NCBI GenBank assembly: GCA_020349905.1
Contig: CP070702.1
Location: 2,338,395 to 2,402,394, forward strand
Source: Candidatus Eiseniibacteriota bacterium
GTDB lineage: Bacteria; Eisenbacteria; RBG-16-71-46; JAFGJU01
Direction: 5' to 3'
DNA: 64,000 nucleotides
Each line of letters starts with the position of its first letter. Positions within the stretch are counted from its first letter, which is position 1. The notes beneath the pieces were generated by a model. That model saw only the letters and a list, made by a program, of their open reading frames with translations. It was not told the origin of the DNA and did no database searches. Of the stretch, positions 9,221-18,643 are shown piece by piece. A program made the position numbers and the translations under genes.

Positions 9221-11359
9221 ATGTTCAGAGAAACCGCATCGTTCTCGAGGCGTGCCACGTTCTTTCAAGCCTCGCTGTCACTCGCTGCGGCGTTCGTCTT
9301 TCTGCTCTCTGTCATTCCTGCACAGGCTGGGTCTCATTCGGCGCCGGTTACGCGCCAGGACAACGTGGCGGACATTCTACACGACGTCGAAATCGTGGAC
9401 CCGTATCGCTGGCTGGAAGACCAGGAGAGTCCAGAGACCCGCGCGTGGATCGAGACGCAGAACGCCTACACCCAGTCGTTCATGGAGAACATCCCGGTGC
9501 GGGAGGAGCTGAGGGAGCGCTACACCGAGCTACTCAGAACGGAGCGCATCGGCATGCCCATAGAGCGCAACGGGCGCTACTTCTTTGCGAAGAGGGCGGC
9601 GGACCAGGATCTGTACCTCATCTACCTGCGTGAGGGGCTCGATGGTGAAGACCAGGTTCTCGTGGATCCCCATCCGATGAGCGACGACGGAACGACAAGC
9701 GTTGGCCTTCTGGACGTCTCGCAGGACGGGAAGCTGATGCTGTATCAGGTTCGCGAGGGAGGCGAGGACGAAGTAGTCGTGAAGATGTACGACGTCGACG
9801 GCCGAACGCACTTGAAGGACGAGATGCCGAAAGCGCTCTACTTCGGGCTGTCTCTCCTCCCAGACAAGAGCGGCTTCTACTACTCTCGCCACGATACCTC
9901 TGGCTCGCGCGTCTACTTCCATACCATCGGGACGGCCATCTCGGAAGACGGATACGTTTTCGGTGAGGGCTACGGACCCGAGATGGGAATCGGCTCCGAC
10001 GTCTCAGAAGACGGAAAGCACCTCGTCATCACTGTCTTCCACGGATCGGCTGCACTGAAGACGGAGGTCTATTACAAGAATCTGGCCGAGGGGGGCCCCG
10101 TCACGACCATCGTGAACGACGTCGACGCAAGGTTTATTCCCCAGGTGGGGGGGGATTGCATCTTTGTTCAGACCTATTGGAACGCTCCCAACGGCCGCAT
10201 ACTGGCAATAGACCTGAATAACCCGTCGCGCGAGAACTGGCGGGAGTTGATTCCGGAAACGAAGGCCGTGATGGAGGAGTTCACCCTCGCCGGCGGGAAG
10301 ATATTCGTCAACTACCTGGAAAACGTGGCTTCTAAGGTCAAGGTATTCGAGTCTGACGGGAAGTACGTTCGCGACATCGCCTTCCCCACGATTGGCTCCG
10401 TGGGGAGCGTCAAGGGAAGGTGGGGGCATGACGAGACCTTCTTCATGTTCTCGTCGTTTCACGTTCCGACTACCATCTTCCGGTACGCCACCAGCACGGG
10501 CACGCAGGAAGTCTGGGCACGGTTGGACGTGCGGGTCGATACGGAAAGAGTGAGGGTCGAGCAGGTTTGGTACGAGTCCAATGACGGCACCAAGGTGCCG
10601 ATGTTTATTGTGCACCGTGATGACCTGAAACTCGACGGAGACAACCCCACCGTGCTTGTGGGATACGGCGGCTTCAATGTCAGTTTCACACCTTTCTTTT
10701 CCGCTACGGCGGTGAACTGGGTGGAGCACGGAGGTATATTCGCCCTTGCCAACCTTAGGGGCGGAGGGGAATTCGGTGAAGAGTGGCACCGGGCCGGGAT
10801 GCTGGAAAAGAAGCAGAACGTTTTCGATGACTTCATCGCGGCCGCCGAGTGGCTGATAGAAAGCAAATACACCAACCCGTCCAGGCTGGCGATACTCGGG
10901 GGGAGTAACGGAGGTCTGCTCGTGGGTGCGGCTCTTGTTCAGCGCCCGGAGCTTTTCAAAGCCGTGGTCTGTACGTACCCCTTGTTGGACATGCTCAGGT
11001 TCCAGAGGTTTCTACTGGCAAAGCTGTGGGTTTCCGAGTACGGCTCACCCGAAGACCCGGAGCATTTCAAGTTCATCCGCGCGTACTCTCCTTACCACAA
11101 CGTGAAGAAGGGTACGAAATACCCTGCCACGCTCTTCGTCACTGGCGATTCCGACACGCGCGTGGCCCCTCTCCACGCTCGCAAGATGACCGCGCTGCTT
11201 CAGGCATCGACCGGCTCTGACGCTCCGGTGCTCTTGCGATACGAGAGCACTGCTGGCCACTCGGGTGGGGGTTCGGTGACGAGGGACATCGAAGAGGCCA
11301 CTGACGAAACGACGTTTCTCTGCTGGCAGCTTGGAGTGCAAGAGATTGGTGAGGACTAG
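9221..11359 (+). CDS. secreted prolyl oligopeptidase, family S9A
   Basis: 712 residues. ATG 9221 follows a near-perfect ribosome site (AAAGGAGGT). An N-terminal hydrophobic signal (residues about 12-37, ending in AQA) implies export. The prolyl-oligopeptidase N-terminal segment (VDPYRWLED) and a seven-bladed propeller precede the alpha/beta hydrolase domain. Ser562 lies in GGSNGGL, the catalytic Asp in GDSDTRV, and the His in STAGHSGG. It cleaves short peptides after proline. Typical cytosolic POPs lack a signal peptide, so this is a periplasmic version consistent with the other exported peptidases in the window. Confidence 0.93.
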   Translation: MFRETASFSRRATFFQASLSLAAAFVFLLSVIPAQAGSHSAPVTRQDNVADILHDVEIVDPYRWLEDQESPETRAWIETQNAYTQSFMENIPVREELRERYTELLRTERIGMPIERNGRYFFAKRAADQDLYLIYLREGLDGEDQVLVDPHPMSDDGTTSVGLLDVSQDGKLMLYQVREGGEDEVVVKMYDVDGRTHLKDEMPKALYFGLSLLPDKSGFYYSRHDTSGSRVYFHTIGTAISEDGYVFGEGYGPEMGIGSDVSEDGKHLVITVFHGSAALKTEVYYKNLAEGGPVTTIVNDVDARFIPQVGGDCIFVQTYWNAPNGRILAIDLNNPSRENWRELIPETKAVMEEFTLAGGKIFVNYLENVASKVKVFESDGKYVRDIAFPTIGSVGSVKGRWGHDETFFMFSSFHVPTTIFRYATSTGTQEVWARLDVRVDTERVRVEQVWYESNDGTKVPMFIVHRDDLKLDGDNPTVLVGYGGFNVSFTPFFSATAVNWVEHGGIFALANLRGGGEFGEEWHRAGMLEKKQNVFDDFIAAAEWLIESKYTNPSRLAILGGSNGGLLVGAALVQRPELFKAVVCTYPLLDMLRFQRFLLAKLWVSEYGSPEDPEHFKFIRAYSPYHNVKKGTKYPATLFVTGDSDTRVAPLHARKMTALLQASTGSDAPVLLRYESTAGHSGGGSVTRDIEEATDETTFLCWQLGVQEIGED

Positions 11360-11388
11360 TCGTGGACGTGGCGCGCATGGATTGCTTT

Positions 11389-11418
11389 TTGACAGGTTAG
11401 CGCGAGGGAGTGTATGTT
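11389..11418 (+). promoter_or_regulatory. putative sigma70 promoter just upstream of the GIY-YIG-like gene
   Basis: TTGACA at 11389-11394 (perfect -35), an 18-base spacer, and TATGTT at 11413-11418. The expected transcription start (about 11425) lies only a few bases before GTG 11429. The transcript would be almost leaderless. Confidence 0.45.
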
Positions 11419-11428
11419 GTGAGGCATC

Positions 11429-11755
11429 GTGGAAAAGGCGAGGGTCCATAACGTCTACGTGGTCGAGCTGGACAAGGATGTGCTGAAGGAGCGGAAGTTC
11501 CTGGAGGCGAATTCGGGCCACGACCCGGAGAAAGCATGCCTGTACGTGGGCATGACAGGGTTGAGCCCTGACGAGCGGTTCAAGAATCACAAGGAAGGCC
11601 GCAAGGCCAACAAGTATGTCAAAAAGTACGGCCTCTGGCTGAGACGTCGAATCTACACGAAATACAACCCCATGACGTACGAGGAGGCCCAACGGATGGA
11701 AGCCTGGCTGGCCCGGCGGCTGCGCGCGAAGGGCCACGCTGTCTGGCAGAATTAG
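11429..11755 (+). CDS. GIY-YIG-like nuclease-fold protein
   Basis: 108 residues, GTG start. The segment VYVVEL followed by CLYVGMTGLSPDERFKNH resembles the two-strand GIY-YIG core (first strand VYVVEL; second strand LYVGMT, then an Arg/His-bearing helix). A conserved-looking basic block (KANKYVKKYGLWLRRR) follows. Stand-alone GIY-YIG proteins of this size occur widely and their biological role is mostly unknown. The core Tyr in the first strand is present, but I cannot confirm every catalytic position. It sits alone between two peptidase genes and probably has its own promoter. Confidence 0.6.
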   Translation: MEKARVHNVYVVELDKDVLKERKFLEANSGHDPEKACLYVGMTGLSPDERFKNHKEGRKANKYVKKYGLWLRRRIYTKYNPMTYEEAQRMEAWLARRLRAKGHAVWQN

Positions 11756-11833
11756 CGGATCTGACTTCTGGTCACGGCGTTTCGCTGCGTCCACTTGCGG
11801 CCGCATCGGTTCATTCGCGCGGAGGCAGAGAAA

Positions 11834-13948
11834 ATGAAGATGATCTGGCTGCTCACAAGCTCTTCTTTGCTGACCCTCACCTTCAGCCTCCTACTTTGTT
11901 CCTGTATGTCTCAAGAGTCAAATCCCTTCTTCAGCGAGTCTGAGACGCCCTTTGGCGTTCCCCCGTTCGACGTCATCAAGGAACGGCACTATCTGCCGGC
12001 GTTCAAAGAAGGGATGGCACAGCAGCAGAGAGAGATTGAAGTCATCGTGAAGAACACTGGGGCTCCCACATTTGAAAACATTGTCGAAGCGCTTGCAGCA
12101 AGTGGAGCGCTCCTGACAAAGGTGCGGAGCGTCTTCTACCATATGAATTCCGCCCACACGAATGAACAGATGCAGAAGATCGCCGAGCAGGTGGCGCCGC
12201 TGCTTTCCAGGCACGAAGACGACATCCGGCTGAACGTGGAGCTCTTCCGGAGAATAGAAGCCATACACGCTCGAAGGGACTCTCTCGGCCTCACTCCCGA
12301 ACAGGGGATGCTTCTGGAAAAATACTACAAGGACTTCGTGAGGGGCGGAGTCCAGCTGGATGAGGATAAGAAGGCCCGACTGAGAGAGATAAACAAGGAG
12401 CTGTCTCTTCTGACTCTCAAATTCGGCAAGAACATTCTCAAGGAGGACAATGCGTTCGAGCTGGTCATCCAGAACGAGGAGGACCTTACCGGGCTGCCAG
12501 AGGCGGTGGTCGAAGCTGCTGCTGAGGCGGCGGCGGAGCGAGGAAAGAAGGGAAAGTGGGTATTCACGCTGCACTACCCAAGCATGACGCCGTTTCTGCG
12601 GTACGCAGAGAACAGGGAACTTCGAGAGAAGCTCTTCAGGGCCTACGTGAGTCGGGGCAGCAACCCGAACAAGTTGAATACGAAGGGGCTCGTGGCCGAG
12701 ATTGCCGCTCTTCGCCTCGAGAAGGCGAATCTGCTGGGCTACAAGACCTACGCCGAGTTTGCCCTGGAAGAGAACATGGCGAAGGATGCCGCCGGCGTCT
12801 ATAAATTGCTGGACGAGATATGGGAACCGGCCCTCAGGACGGCCCGAAGAGAGGCGGCGGAGCTGCAGGCGCTGATCCAAGAGGAAGGACAGGACTTCGA
12901 GCTGCAACCGTGGGATTGGCCGTTCTATGCCGAGAAGCTGCGGAAGGCAAGGTACGATCTGGACGACAGGATGCTGAGGCCGTACTTCGCCCTGGAAAGT
13001 GTGCGAGACGGTGCGTTCGCGGTTGCAAACAAGCTGTACGGAATCACGTTCGAAGAACGGACGGACGTTCCAGTATATCAGGAAGACGTGAGGGTGTTCG
13101 AAGTAAAGGAAGCAGACGGAACGCATATCGGCATTTTCTACACAGACTATTTCCCGAGGGCCAGTAAGAGGGGTGGAGCCTGGATGGGTTCCTGCAGGAA
13201 GCAATCCCGGCAGGGAGGTGTGGAAGTCACTCCCGTCGTTCACAACGTCTGTAACTTCTCCATGCCGACTGCTGACAGCCCTGCGTTGCTGAGTCTCGAG
13301 GAAGTCCGCACACTCTTCCACGAATTCGGCCACGCCCTGCACGGGCTACTCTCCAACACCACGTATCGCCGCCTCTCTGGCTCGGAAGTGGCCACGGATT
13401 TCGTGGAGCTGCCGTCTCAGATCATGGAGAACTGGGCAGTGGAACCCGAAGTACTCAGGGCGTACGCAAAGCACTACGAGACGGGCGAGGTCATCCCCCA
13501 GGAGCTGATAGACAGCATCCACAACGCCCGCTACTTCAACCAGGGTTTTGCCTCGGTCGAGTATCTGGCCGCCTGCTATCTTGACATGGACTGGCACACC
13601 ATAACGGCGGCCGAGAAGCTGGCGGTCGACGAGTTCGAGGAAAGCTGTATGAGGCGTATCGGCCTCATCCCGCAGATCGTGGTGAGATATCGAAGCCCCT
13701 ACTTCCGGCACGTCTTCTCCGGTGGCTATTCTGCCGGCTATTACAGCTACGTCTGGGCAGAGGTGCTGGACACGGACGCCTTTCAGGCATTCAAGGAGAC
13801 CAGCCTGTTCGACCAGACCACGGCCCGCTCCTTCAGGGACAACATCCTGTCCACGGGCGGGACGGAAGAACCGATGACGCTTTACAGGCGCTTCAGGGGA
13901 ACGGAGCCCAAGGTGGATGCTCTTCTCAAGGAGAAGGGCTTCGACTGA
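11834..13948 (+). CDS. M3-family metallopeptidase lipoprotein (oligopeptidase A / Dcp type)
   Basis: 704 residues from ATG 11834, behind GGAGG. The N terminus is a lipoprotein signal (LLLCSC lipobox around residue 22), so it is probably anchored in a membrane facing the periplasm. The catalytic zinc motif is HEFGH at residues 496-500, in the family context LFHEFGHALHG. The third ligand Glu is expected in the downstream SQIMENW segment. The length matches peptidyl-dipeptidase Dcp/OpdA. Known family members are usually cytoplasmic, and exported Dcp-type enzymes occur in several Gram-negative groups. It would degrade oligopeptides made by other exported peptidases. Confidence 0.92.
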   Translation: MKMIWLLTSSSLLTLTFSLLLCSCMSQESNPFFSESETPFGVPPFDVIKERHYLPAFKEGMAQQQREIEVIVKNTGAPTFENIVEALAASGALLTKVRSVFYHMNSAHTNEQMQKIAEQVAPLLSRHEDDIRLNVELFRRIEAIHARRDSLGLTPEQGMLLEKYYKDFVRGGVQLDEDKKARLREINKELSLLTLKFGKNILKEDNAFELVIQNEEDLTGLPEAVVEAAAEAAAERGKKGKWVFTLHYPSMTPFLRYAENRELREKLFRAYVSRGSNPNKLNTKGLVAEIAALRLEKANLLGYKTYAEFALEENMAKDAAGVYKLLDEIWEPALRTARREAAELQALIQEEGQDFELQPWDWPFYAEKLRKARYDLDDRMLRPYFALESVRDGAFAVANKLYGITFEERTDVPVYQEDVRVFEVKEADGTHIGIFYTDYFPRASKRGGAWMGSCRKQSRQGGVEVTPVVHNVCNFSMPTADSPALLSLEEVRTLFHEFGHALHGLLSNTTYRRLSGSEVATDFVELPSQIMENWAVEPEVLRAYAKHYETGEVIPQELIDSIHNARYFNQGFASVEYLAACYLDMDWHTITAAEKLAVDEFEESCMRRIGLIPQIVVRYRSPYFRHVFSGGYSAGYYSYVWAEVLDTDAFQAFKETSLFDQTTARSFRDNILSTGGTEEPMTLYRRFRGTEPKVDALLKEKGFD

Positions 13949-13954
13949 GCCGAG

Positions 13955-14485
13955 ATGTCGCGTTCAGGAGCCGACAGGGTGTTGTTGCTGAGCGGCCTTC
14001 CTGGGGTCGGCAAGACCACCGCTGTCCGGAAGGTGGCCGCGGCGCTGGCCCGACACAGGCTGCGCGGTTTCACCACCGAAGAGGTTCGGGTTCGCGGCCG
14101 CCGCCAGGGCTTTCGGCTTGAGACCTTAGACGGGCACGTGGCCACGCTCGCCCACACGGACATCAGGTCGTCGTGCAGGGTGGGCAGGTACGGAGTGGAC
14201 ATCGACGCCCTGAACCGGATTGTGGACCTGACGCTGCATCATGACGCGTCTGTGGAACTCTACGTGGTGGATGAAATCGGGAAGATGGAGTGTCTCTCGC
14301 AGAAGTTTGTGTGCGCGATGGAGTCGCTCCTGGATTCGGAGGCCAGAATCCTGGCCACGATTCCGGTCAGGGGAACCGAGTTCATAAGACGGGTGAGACG
14401 GCATCCCGCGGCCAAACTGTGGGAGATAACGCGCGAGAATCGTGACGAAATCCCCGGTCGAGTCCTGGACTGGGTAGGAAGGTAG
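13955..14485 (+). CDS. THEP1-family nucleoside-triphosphatase
   Basis: 176 residues, typical length for the family. The Walker A motif GLPGVGKTT is near residue 14. The Walker B/sensor segment YVVDEIGKMEC is the signature of the THEP1/NTPase_1 family (archaeal-bacterial NTPase, also human cancer-related NTPase). The start lies 6 bases after the stop of the M3 peptidase, so they are probably one transcript, although no functional link is known. It hydrolyses NTPs in vitro in characterised members, with uncertain physiological role. Confidence 0.88.
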   Translation: MSRSGADRVLLLSGLPGVGKTTAVRKVAAALARHRLRGFTTEEVRVRGRRQGFRLETLDGHVATLAHTDIRSSCRVGRYGVDIDALNRIVDLTLHHDASVELYVVDEIGKMECLSQKFVCAMESLLDSEARILATIPVRGTEFIRRVRRHPAAKLWEITRENRDEIPGRVLDWVGR

Positions 14486-14584
14486 TGGCGTCTGCCCCGC
14501 TCAAGGTCGGGAACGAGAAGGCCGGCGCGGAGGTTCAACCTCTTTCCGGTTAGCTGTTTGTGGGCAATCCACCTGAGAAGAGAG

Positions 14585-14618
14585 AGGGAGAAACCAAGTT
14601 GAGGGAGAAACCAAGTTG
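14585..14618 (+). repeat. perfect 17-bp tandem duplication of a ribosome site plus TTG start
   Basis: The unit agggagaaaccaagttg occurs at 14585-14601 and again, directly adjoining, at 14602-14618. Each copy contains an AGGGAG ribosome site and ends in TTG. The second TTG (14616) starts the downstream serine hydrolase. The first TTG (14599) is in another frame. Confidence 0.95.
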
Positions 14619-14622
14619 CTGA
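14599..14622 (+). CDS. possible 7-codon leader ORF created by the tandem duplication
   Basis: TTG 14599 in the first repeat copy opens a frame reading MREKPSC and ends with TGA at 14620-14622, just past the real start at 14616. The spacing to AGGGAG is the same as for the real gene. If used, it would make ribosomes terminate on top of the serine hydrolase start. There is no direct evidence of translation. Confidence 0.25.
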   Translation: MREKPSC

Positions 14623-16172
14623 AGCTGTCTCTCGCGTTCGTCATTCTGGTGGTTCTCACTCTGGTGCCGTGGTGTGCGCCACCTCAAGGGCTCGAAGCGA
14701 CGGGGCGAACGATGGCCGCGGCGGAGCAGGCGCCCGCCTCTTTCGCCTGGGAGAGGTCGACCCCGGAAGAGCAGGGGATGGACTCTGAGAGGCTGGCGGA
14801 CATGGTGGAGACTATCAAGAAACACGGCCACAGGATAAGGAGCGTGACCGTCATCCGTAACGGCCTCATGGTGGCGGACGCGACTTTCGCGCCTTTTCAG
14901 CCCGACACATGGCACATCGTTCACTCCTGCACAAAGAGCATCATGTCCGCTCTCATCGGCATCGCCATTGAAGAGGGCCACATCGGGAGCGTGGAGACTC
15001 CTCTCTTGGATTTCTTCCCCGAGAAGGTTCCGGCCACGCCCGACGAGAGAAAACGGGGCATCACGCTCAAGCATCTCTTGAGCATGTCCGCGGGTCTCAG
15101 AACGGAGGACTCCTATCTCTACCGGTGGCGAGGCCTGAGAGAACTTGGTGAGAGCAGCGACTGGATCCAACACATAATCGACCTACCGATGTCCGAGGCA
15201 CCGGGTACGCGGTTCGAGTACAGCAACTGCGTCGCCTTTCTTCTCGCGGCCATCCTCCAGAAGACAACGGGCTCCAGCGCTCTGTCGTTCGCAAAGGAGC
15301 ATCTGTTCGGTCCCCTCGGTATTACCGAGGTGGATTGGAGGTTTGGACCGCAGGGGATAAACCTGGGCTGGAGCGGCATCAGTATGAAACCCCACGACAT
15401 CGCAAAGATCGGGTTGCTTTACCTCAACGAAGGTCGGTGGGGTGGCGAGCAAGTGGTCCCGGAAGAGTGGGTAGAGGAATCCACGAAGAGCCAGATTCAC
15501 TCCGGCACGCTGTCCGACAAATACGGTTATCAGTGGTGGATCGACGACGCCGGATACTTCATGATGTTGGGGTCAGGAGGCCAGTTCGTCATCGTTCATC
15601 CCGGGAAGAACATGGTTGTCGTGTTCTTGAGCGTGCTCGAGTCGGACGATTTCTTCACACCCGAAATGCTGTTCAGGAACTTCGTGGTTCCGGCCGCAGT
15701 GTCGTCGGACCCCCTGCCTGCAAACCCGAAAGGCGTGGCCAGGCTCGAGGCCCTGTCCGAAGCCGTTGCGGCTACCGCAGCCGAAGCCGTGGCCCAGCTG
15801 CCCGAAGCGGCCGGTCGAGTGTCGGGACGAACGTACGCGTTCGACCCCAACCCGGTTGGTTTTAAAAAGTTCTGTCTGATCTTCGAGCCCGGCAAGAGCG
15901 AGGCGCAACTGGCAGTATCCTTTGGGCCCAAGAACGTCCAGGTATCACTCGGGCTGGATAACGTGCATCGAATCACGCGGTCCGAGGGTTTCCTGCGAGC
16001 GTACAGAGGATACTGGAAGGACGAGCGCACGTTCATCATCGACTACGAAGTGATAGACTACACGGAGAGGGGGGGAGCCCGACTGACTTTTGGCGGGGAC
16101 AGCGTTACCGTCATGATCGAGGATGTTATCGAGGGCGAGAGTCACGAGCTCATAGGTAGGCTTCAGGACTGA
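14616..16172 (+). CDS. exported serine hydrolase, class C beta-lactamase/transpeptidase fold
   Basis: 518 residues, TTG start. The N-terminal hydrophobic segment (MLKLSLAFVILVVLTLVPW) indicates export. The first catalytic motif is Ser104-Cys-Thr-Lys107 (SxxK). The second motif is a YSN segment (FEYSNCV), and the third-motif region reads GSGGQ rather than KTG, as in esterase-like members. A C-terminal beta domain of about 130 residues follows the catalytic domain. The family includes beta-lactamases, D-aminopeptidases and esterases, so an amidase or esterase role in the periplasm is likely, but not resistance by default. The start is affected by a perfect duplication immediately upstream. Confidence 0.85.
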   Translation: MLKLSLAFVILVVLTLVPWCAPPQGLEATGRTMAAAEQAPASFAWERSTPEEQGMDSERLADMVETIKKHGHRIRSVTVIRNGLMVADATFAPFQPDTWHIVHSCTKSIMSALIGIAIEEGHIGSVETPLLDFFPEKVPATPDERKRGITLKHLLSMSAGLRTEDSYLYRWRGLRELGESSDWIQHIIDLPMSEAPGTRFEYSNCVAFLLAAILQKTTGSSALSFAKEHLFGPLGITEVDWRFGPQGINLGWSGISMKPHDIAKIGLLYLNEGRWGGEQVVPEEWVEESTKSQIHSGTLSDKYGYQWWIDDAGYFMMLGSGGQFVIVHPGKNMVVVFLSVLESDDFFTPEMLFRNFVVPAAVSSDPLPANPKGVARLEALSEAVAATAAEAVAQLPEAAGRVSGRTYAFDPNPVGFKKFCLIFEPGKSEAQLAVSFGPKNVQVSLGLDNVHRITRSEGFLRAYRGYWKDERTFIIDYEVIDYTERGGARLTFGGDSVTVMIEDVIEGESHELIGRLQD

Positions 16173-16227
16173 AGCGTGGAAAGCACGGTGCACTCCTGAC
16201 GCTTCCAAGTAACTTTGGGAGGTAGAA

Positions 16228-16536
16228 ATGGCCCTGAAGAAAGTAGTGAGGCGAATCGGAGTTTTCTCCTGCGGGAAGATCCTGGCCGCCCTATACGCCG
16301 CGTTTGGTCTGTTGGCCGGCGCCATGTTCTCCATCTTCTCCCTCTTCGGAGCCGTGTTGGGCGCGGGGGCGGAGGGCTTTCCTTCTCCGATTCTGGGCAT
16401 GTTCTTTGGGGTAGGAGCGATTTTGATTCTTCCCGTGATGTACGGAATCATGGGTTTCATAGGCGGCGCGCTCACGGCCCTGATCTACAACGGGGTGGCA
16501 GGCATTGCGGGGGGGCTGGAGATCGACTTCGATTGA
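16228..16536 (+). CDS. small membrane protein, DUF3566-like
   Basis: 102 residues, ATG behind GGGAGGT. A basic N terminus is followed by two to three hydrophobic segments rich in Gly/Ala/Phe (residues 18-45 and 53-90) and a short acidic tail (GGLEIDFD). The end pattern (ALIYNGVAGIAGGLEID) resembles the DUF3566 group of small bacterial and archaeal membrane proteins with a YN...GG-type C terminus. The function is unknown. It is an independent small gene between two exported enzymes. Confidence 0.7.
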   Translation: MALKKVVRRIGVFSCGKILAALYAAFGLLAGAMFSIFSLFGAVLGAGAEGFPSPILGMFFGVGAILILPVMYGIMGFIGGALTALIYNGVAGIAGGLEIDFD

Positions 16537-16600
16537 TTTCTTGCGGTCGAAGCACAGCCGAGCCAGTCACATGTGATCGAGCTGGGTGAATTGTGGACGA

Positions 16601-16622
16601 GCCCGGCGAATTGTAGCCGGGC
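16601..16622 (+). other. GC-rich hairpin directly before a ribosome site
   Basis: GCCCGGC (16601-16607), 8-base loop gaattgta, GCCGGGC (16616-16622). It ends a few bases before the GGGGG ribosome site and 17 bases before ATG 16640. The structure could influence translation of the propeller protein or end upstream transcripts. No T run follows. Confidence 0.4.
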
Positions 16623-16639
16623 CGAGCGGGGGAAATGAG

Positions 16640-18535
16640 ATGAATGCAGTCTGGGGCCGTGTCGGAGCCCCCGTTGCCGTGATGCTTCTGCTCGCAATGT
16701 TGTCCTCTACCTCTGTTGCTGGAGCGGCGGAGGTCATTGACTTCGAGTCCGATTCCTGGGTCTTGCGGGATGCTGAAGTGGTCGATCACCTGGGCAGAAA
16801 GTGTCTTGTGGGCTTCGCCTGCCTGGAGGGCGTTCAGTTCGAGGACGGAGTAATCGAGGTGGACATCGCCGTTGACGGGAGCCGGTCATATCCCGGCCTC
16901 GTCTTCAGGATTCAGTCAGAGGAGAACTACGAGCGCTTTTACATACGCCCGCACAGGGCAGGTCTCTATCCCGACGCACTTCAGTACACTCCCGTCTTCA
17001 ACGGCATCGCCGGCTGGCAGCTCTATAACGGCGACGGTTACACGGCAGGCGCTGAGCTTCCGGCCAACGAGTGGGTGCGCGTGAGATTGGAGGTCCAGGG
17101 ATCTCGGGCACGCGTCTTCATCGGCGGTTCCGACAGGCCGGCCCTCGTAATCAACGAGCTGAAACACCGCTCCGGAAAGGGAACCATCGGTGTGTTCGGA
17201 CCTCGCGACGGAACAGCACATTTCTCTGAATTCAGATACAGTACAGATGCGGTCCGGACGTTTGACTCGCCCCCTCCGTCCGAGACTCCACCTGGAATCG
17301 TTTCCCAATGGCAACTCTCTCAAGCTTACAAGCTAAGTGATATAGACCGGGAAACGTATCCCGGAGCGGGCAGTCTGCAGGAGATGGAATGGCAAGAGAT
17401 AAGCAGCGAGCCCTCCGGTCTGGTAGACGTCGCCAGATACGTCAAGAGGGTCGGCAGGGAACCGGACTGCGTGCTGGCGAGGACGGTGATACGTTCCGAC
17501 GCACACGAGACCAGGAAGTTCCTCTTTGGCTACAGCGATCAAGTCAGCGTCTTCCTCAACGGGAAGCTTCTCTTCTCAGCCAGCAGCCAATATCGCGAGA
17601 GAGACCCCTCCTTCCTGGGGATAATCGGACTGCACGATGCTGTCTATCTGCCTCTTGAGGAAGGTGAGAACGAACTCTTGCTCTTGGTGACGGAGGTGTT
17701 CGGAGGCTGGGGATTCATGTGTCAGGACGCCAGTGCGGTATTCCTCGGAAAGGGGGTCGAGAGCGCCTGGGAGACGGGGAGCCAGTTTCTCGTTCCGGAA
17801 TCCGCCGTCTATGATCCCGTCAGCAATGCCCTGTATGTCTCCAATTACGACATGTTCGGAAGGAGCGCGGGGGAAGAGAGGCAATTCATTTCTAAACTTT
17901 CCGTTGACGGGACTGTCGAGACCCTGAAGTGGATACAGGGTCTGAACAGGCCGACCGGCATGGCCATGTTTGGCGACAAGCTTTTCGTGGTGGAGAGGGG
18001 AAACCTCGTGGAGGTCGAGGCAGCGTCCGGCCAGATACTGCAGAGGTATCCGCTGCCGCAGCCGGTATTCCCAAACGACGTGGCGATTGATGAATCGGGA
18101 AACGCCTATGTATCAGACACCGCCAAGAACGTCATCTACAGGTCTTCTGACGGAGCGTTCGAGATTTGGCTGTCTGGCGACGAGATCTCTATGCCCAACG
18201 GCCTGCACGTCCAAGACAACAGTCTCATTGTCGGGAACAGTGGTGACGGGTGTCTCAAATCCGTGGACCTGGACAGCAAAGAGATCAGGACTATTGCCAG
18301 GCTGGGGTCCGGAATAATCGACGGAATTAGAAGCGATGGGCACGGCAACTACATAGTCTCACACTGGGAGGGGAGGGTGTATCGAATCACTGCCGGCGGT
18401 GAAACAACCAAGCTGCTGGACACGAGTGTCCGCGGGTTCAGCTGTGCTGATATTGAATACGTTGTCGAGAAGAAGCTGCTGGTCGTCCCCACGTTTGCGG
18501 ACAACAGGGTGGCGGCCTACGAATTGCGTGATTAG
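16640..18535 (+). CDS. secreted lectin-like plus SMP-30/NHL-type beta-propeller protein
   Basis: 631 residues. ATG 16640 follows GGGGGAA and starts a signal peptide ending at VAGAA. Residues about 30-210 look like a concanavalin-type jelly-roll module of the 3-keto-disaccharide hydrolase/laminin-G-like group. A middle beta domain with YSDQVSVFLNGKLLF resembles a galactose-binding-like module. The last 230 residues are an SMP-30/gluconolactonase-type propeller with repeated blades (NDVAIDESGNAYVSDT, DGIRSDGHGNYIVSHW). It probably acts outside the cell on a sugar or lactone, or is only a binding protein. No catalytic site is certain. Confidence 0.75.
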   Translation: MNAVWGRVGAPVAVMLLLAMLSSTSVAGAAEVIDFESDSWVLRDAEVVDHLGRKCLVGFACLEGVQFEDGVIEVDIAVDGSRSYPGLVFRIQSEENYERFYIRPHRAGLYPDALQYTPVFNGIAGWQLYNGDGYTAGAELPANEWVRVRLEVQGSRARVFIGGSDRPALVINELKHRSGKGTIGVFGPRDGTAHFSEFRYSTDAVRTFDSPPPSETPPGIVSQWQLSQAYKLSDIDRETYPGAGSLQEMEWQEISSEPSGLVDVARYVKRVGREPDCVLARTVIRSDAHETRKFLFGYSDQVSVFLNGKLLFSASSQYRERDPSFLGIIGLHDAVYLPLEEGENELLLLVTEVFGGWGFMCQDASAVFLGKGVESAWETGSQFLVPESAVYDPVSNALYVSNYDMFGRSAGEERQFISKLSVDGTVETLKWIQGLNRPTGMAMFGDKLFVVERGNLVEVEAASGQILQRYPLPQPVFPNDVAIDESGNAYVSDTAKNVIYRSSDGAFEIWLSGDEISMPNGLHVQDNSLIVGNSGDGCLKSVDLDSKEIRTIARLGSGIIDGIRSDGHGNYIVSHWEGRVYRITAGGETTKLLDTSVRGFSCADIEYVVEKKLLVVPTFADNRVAAYELRD

Positions 18536-18643
18536 CGGTCCGGCGCAGGCGTGGCCTCCGATGTGAAAGGTCAGCCCGGCGATTCGGTCCGCGATGAGTG
18601 CTGGAAGCCTCATCGGGTCTTCCACTTCCTGGAGTCAATACTC

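Noticed and set aside
14616-16172. Calling the serine hydrolase a beta-lactamase
   Set aside because: The third motif is GSGG rather than KTG, and a large extra C-terminal domain is present. An esterase or amidase of the same fold is more likely.
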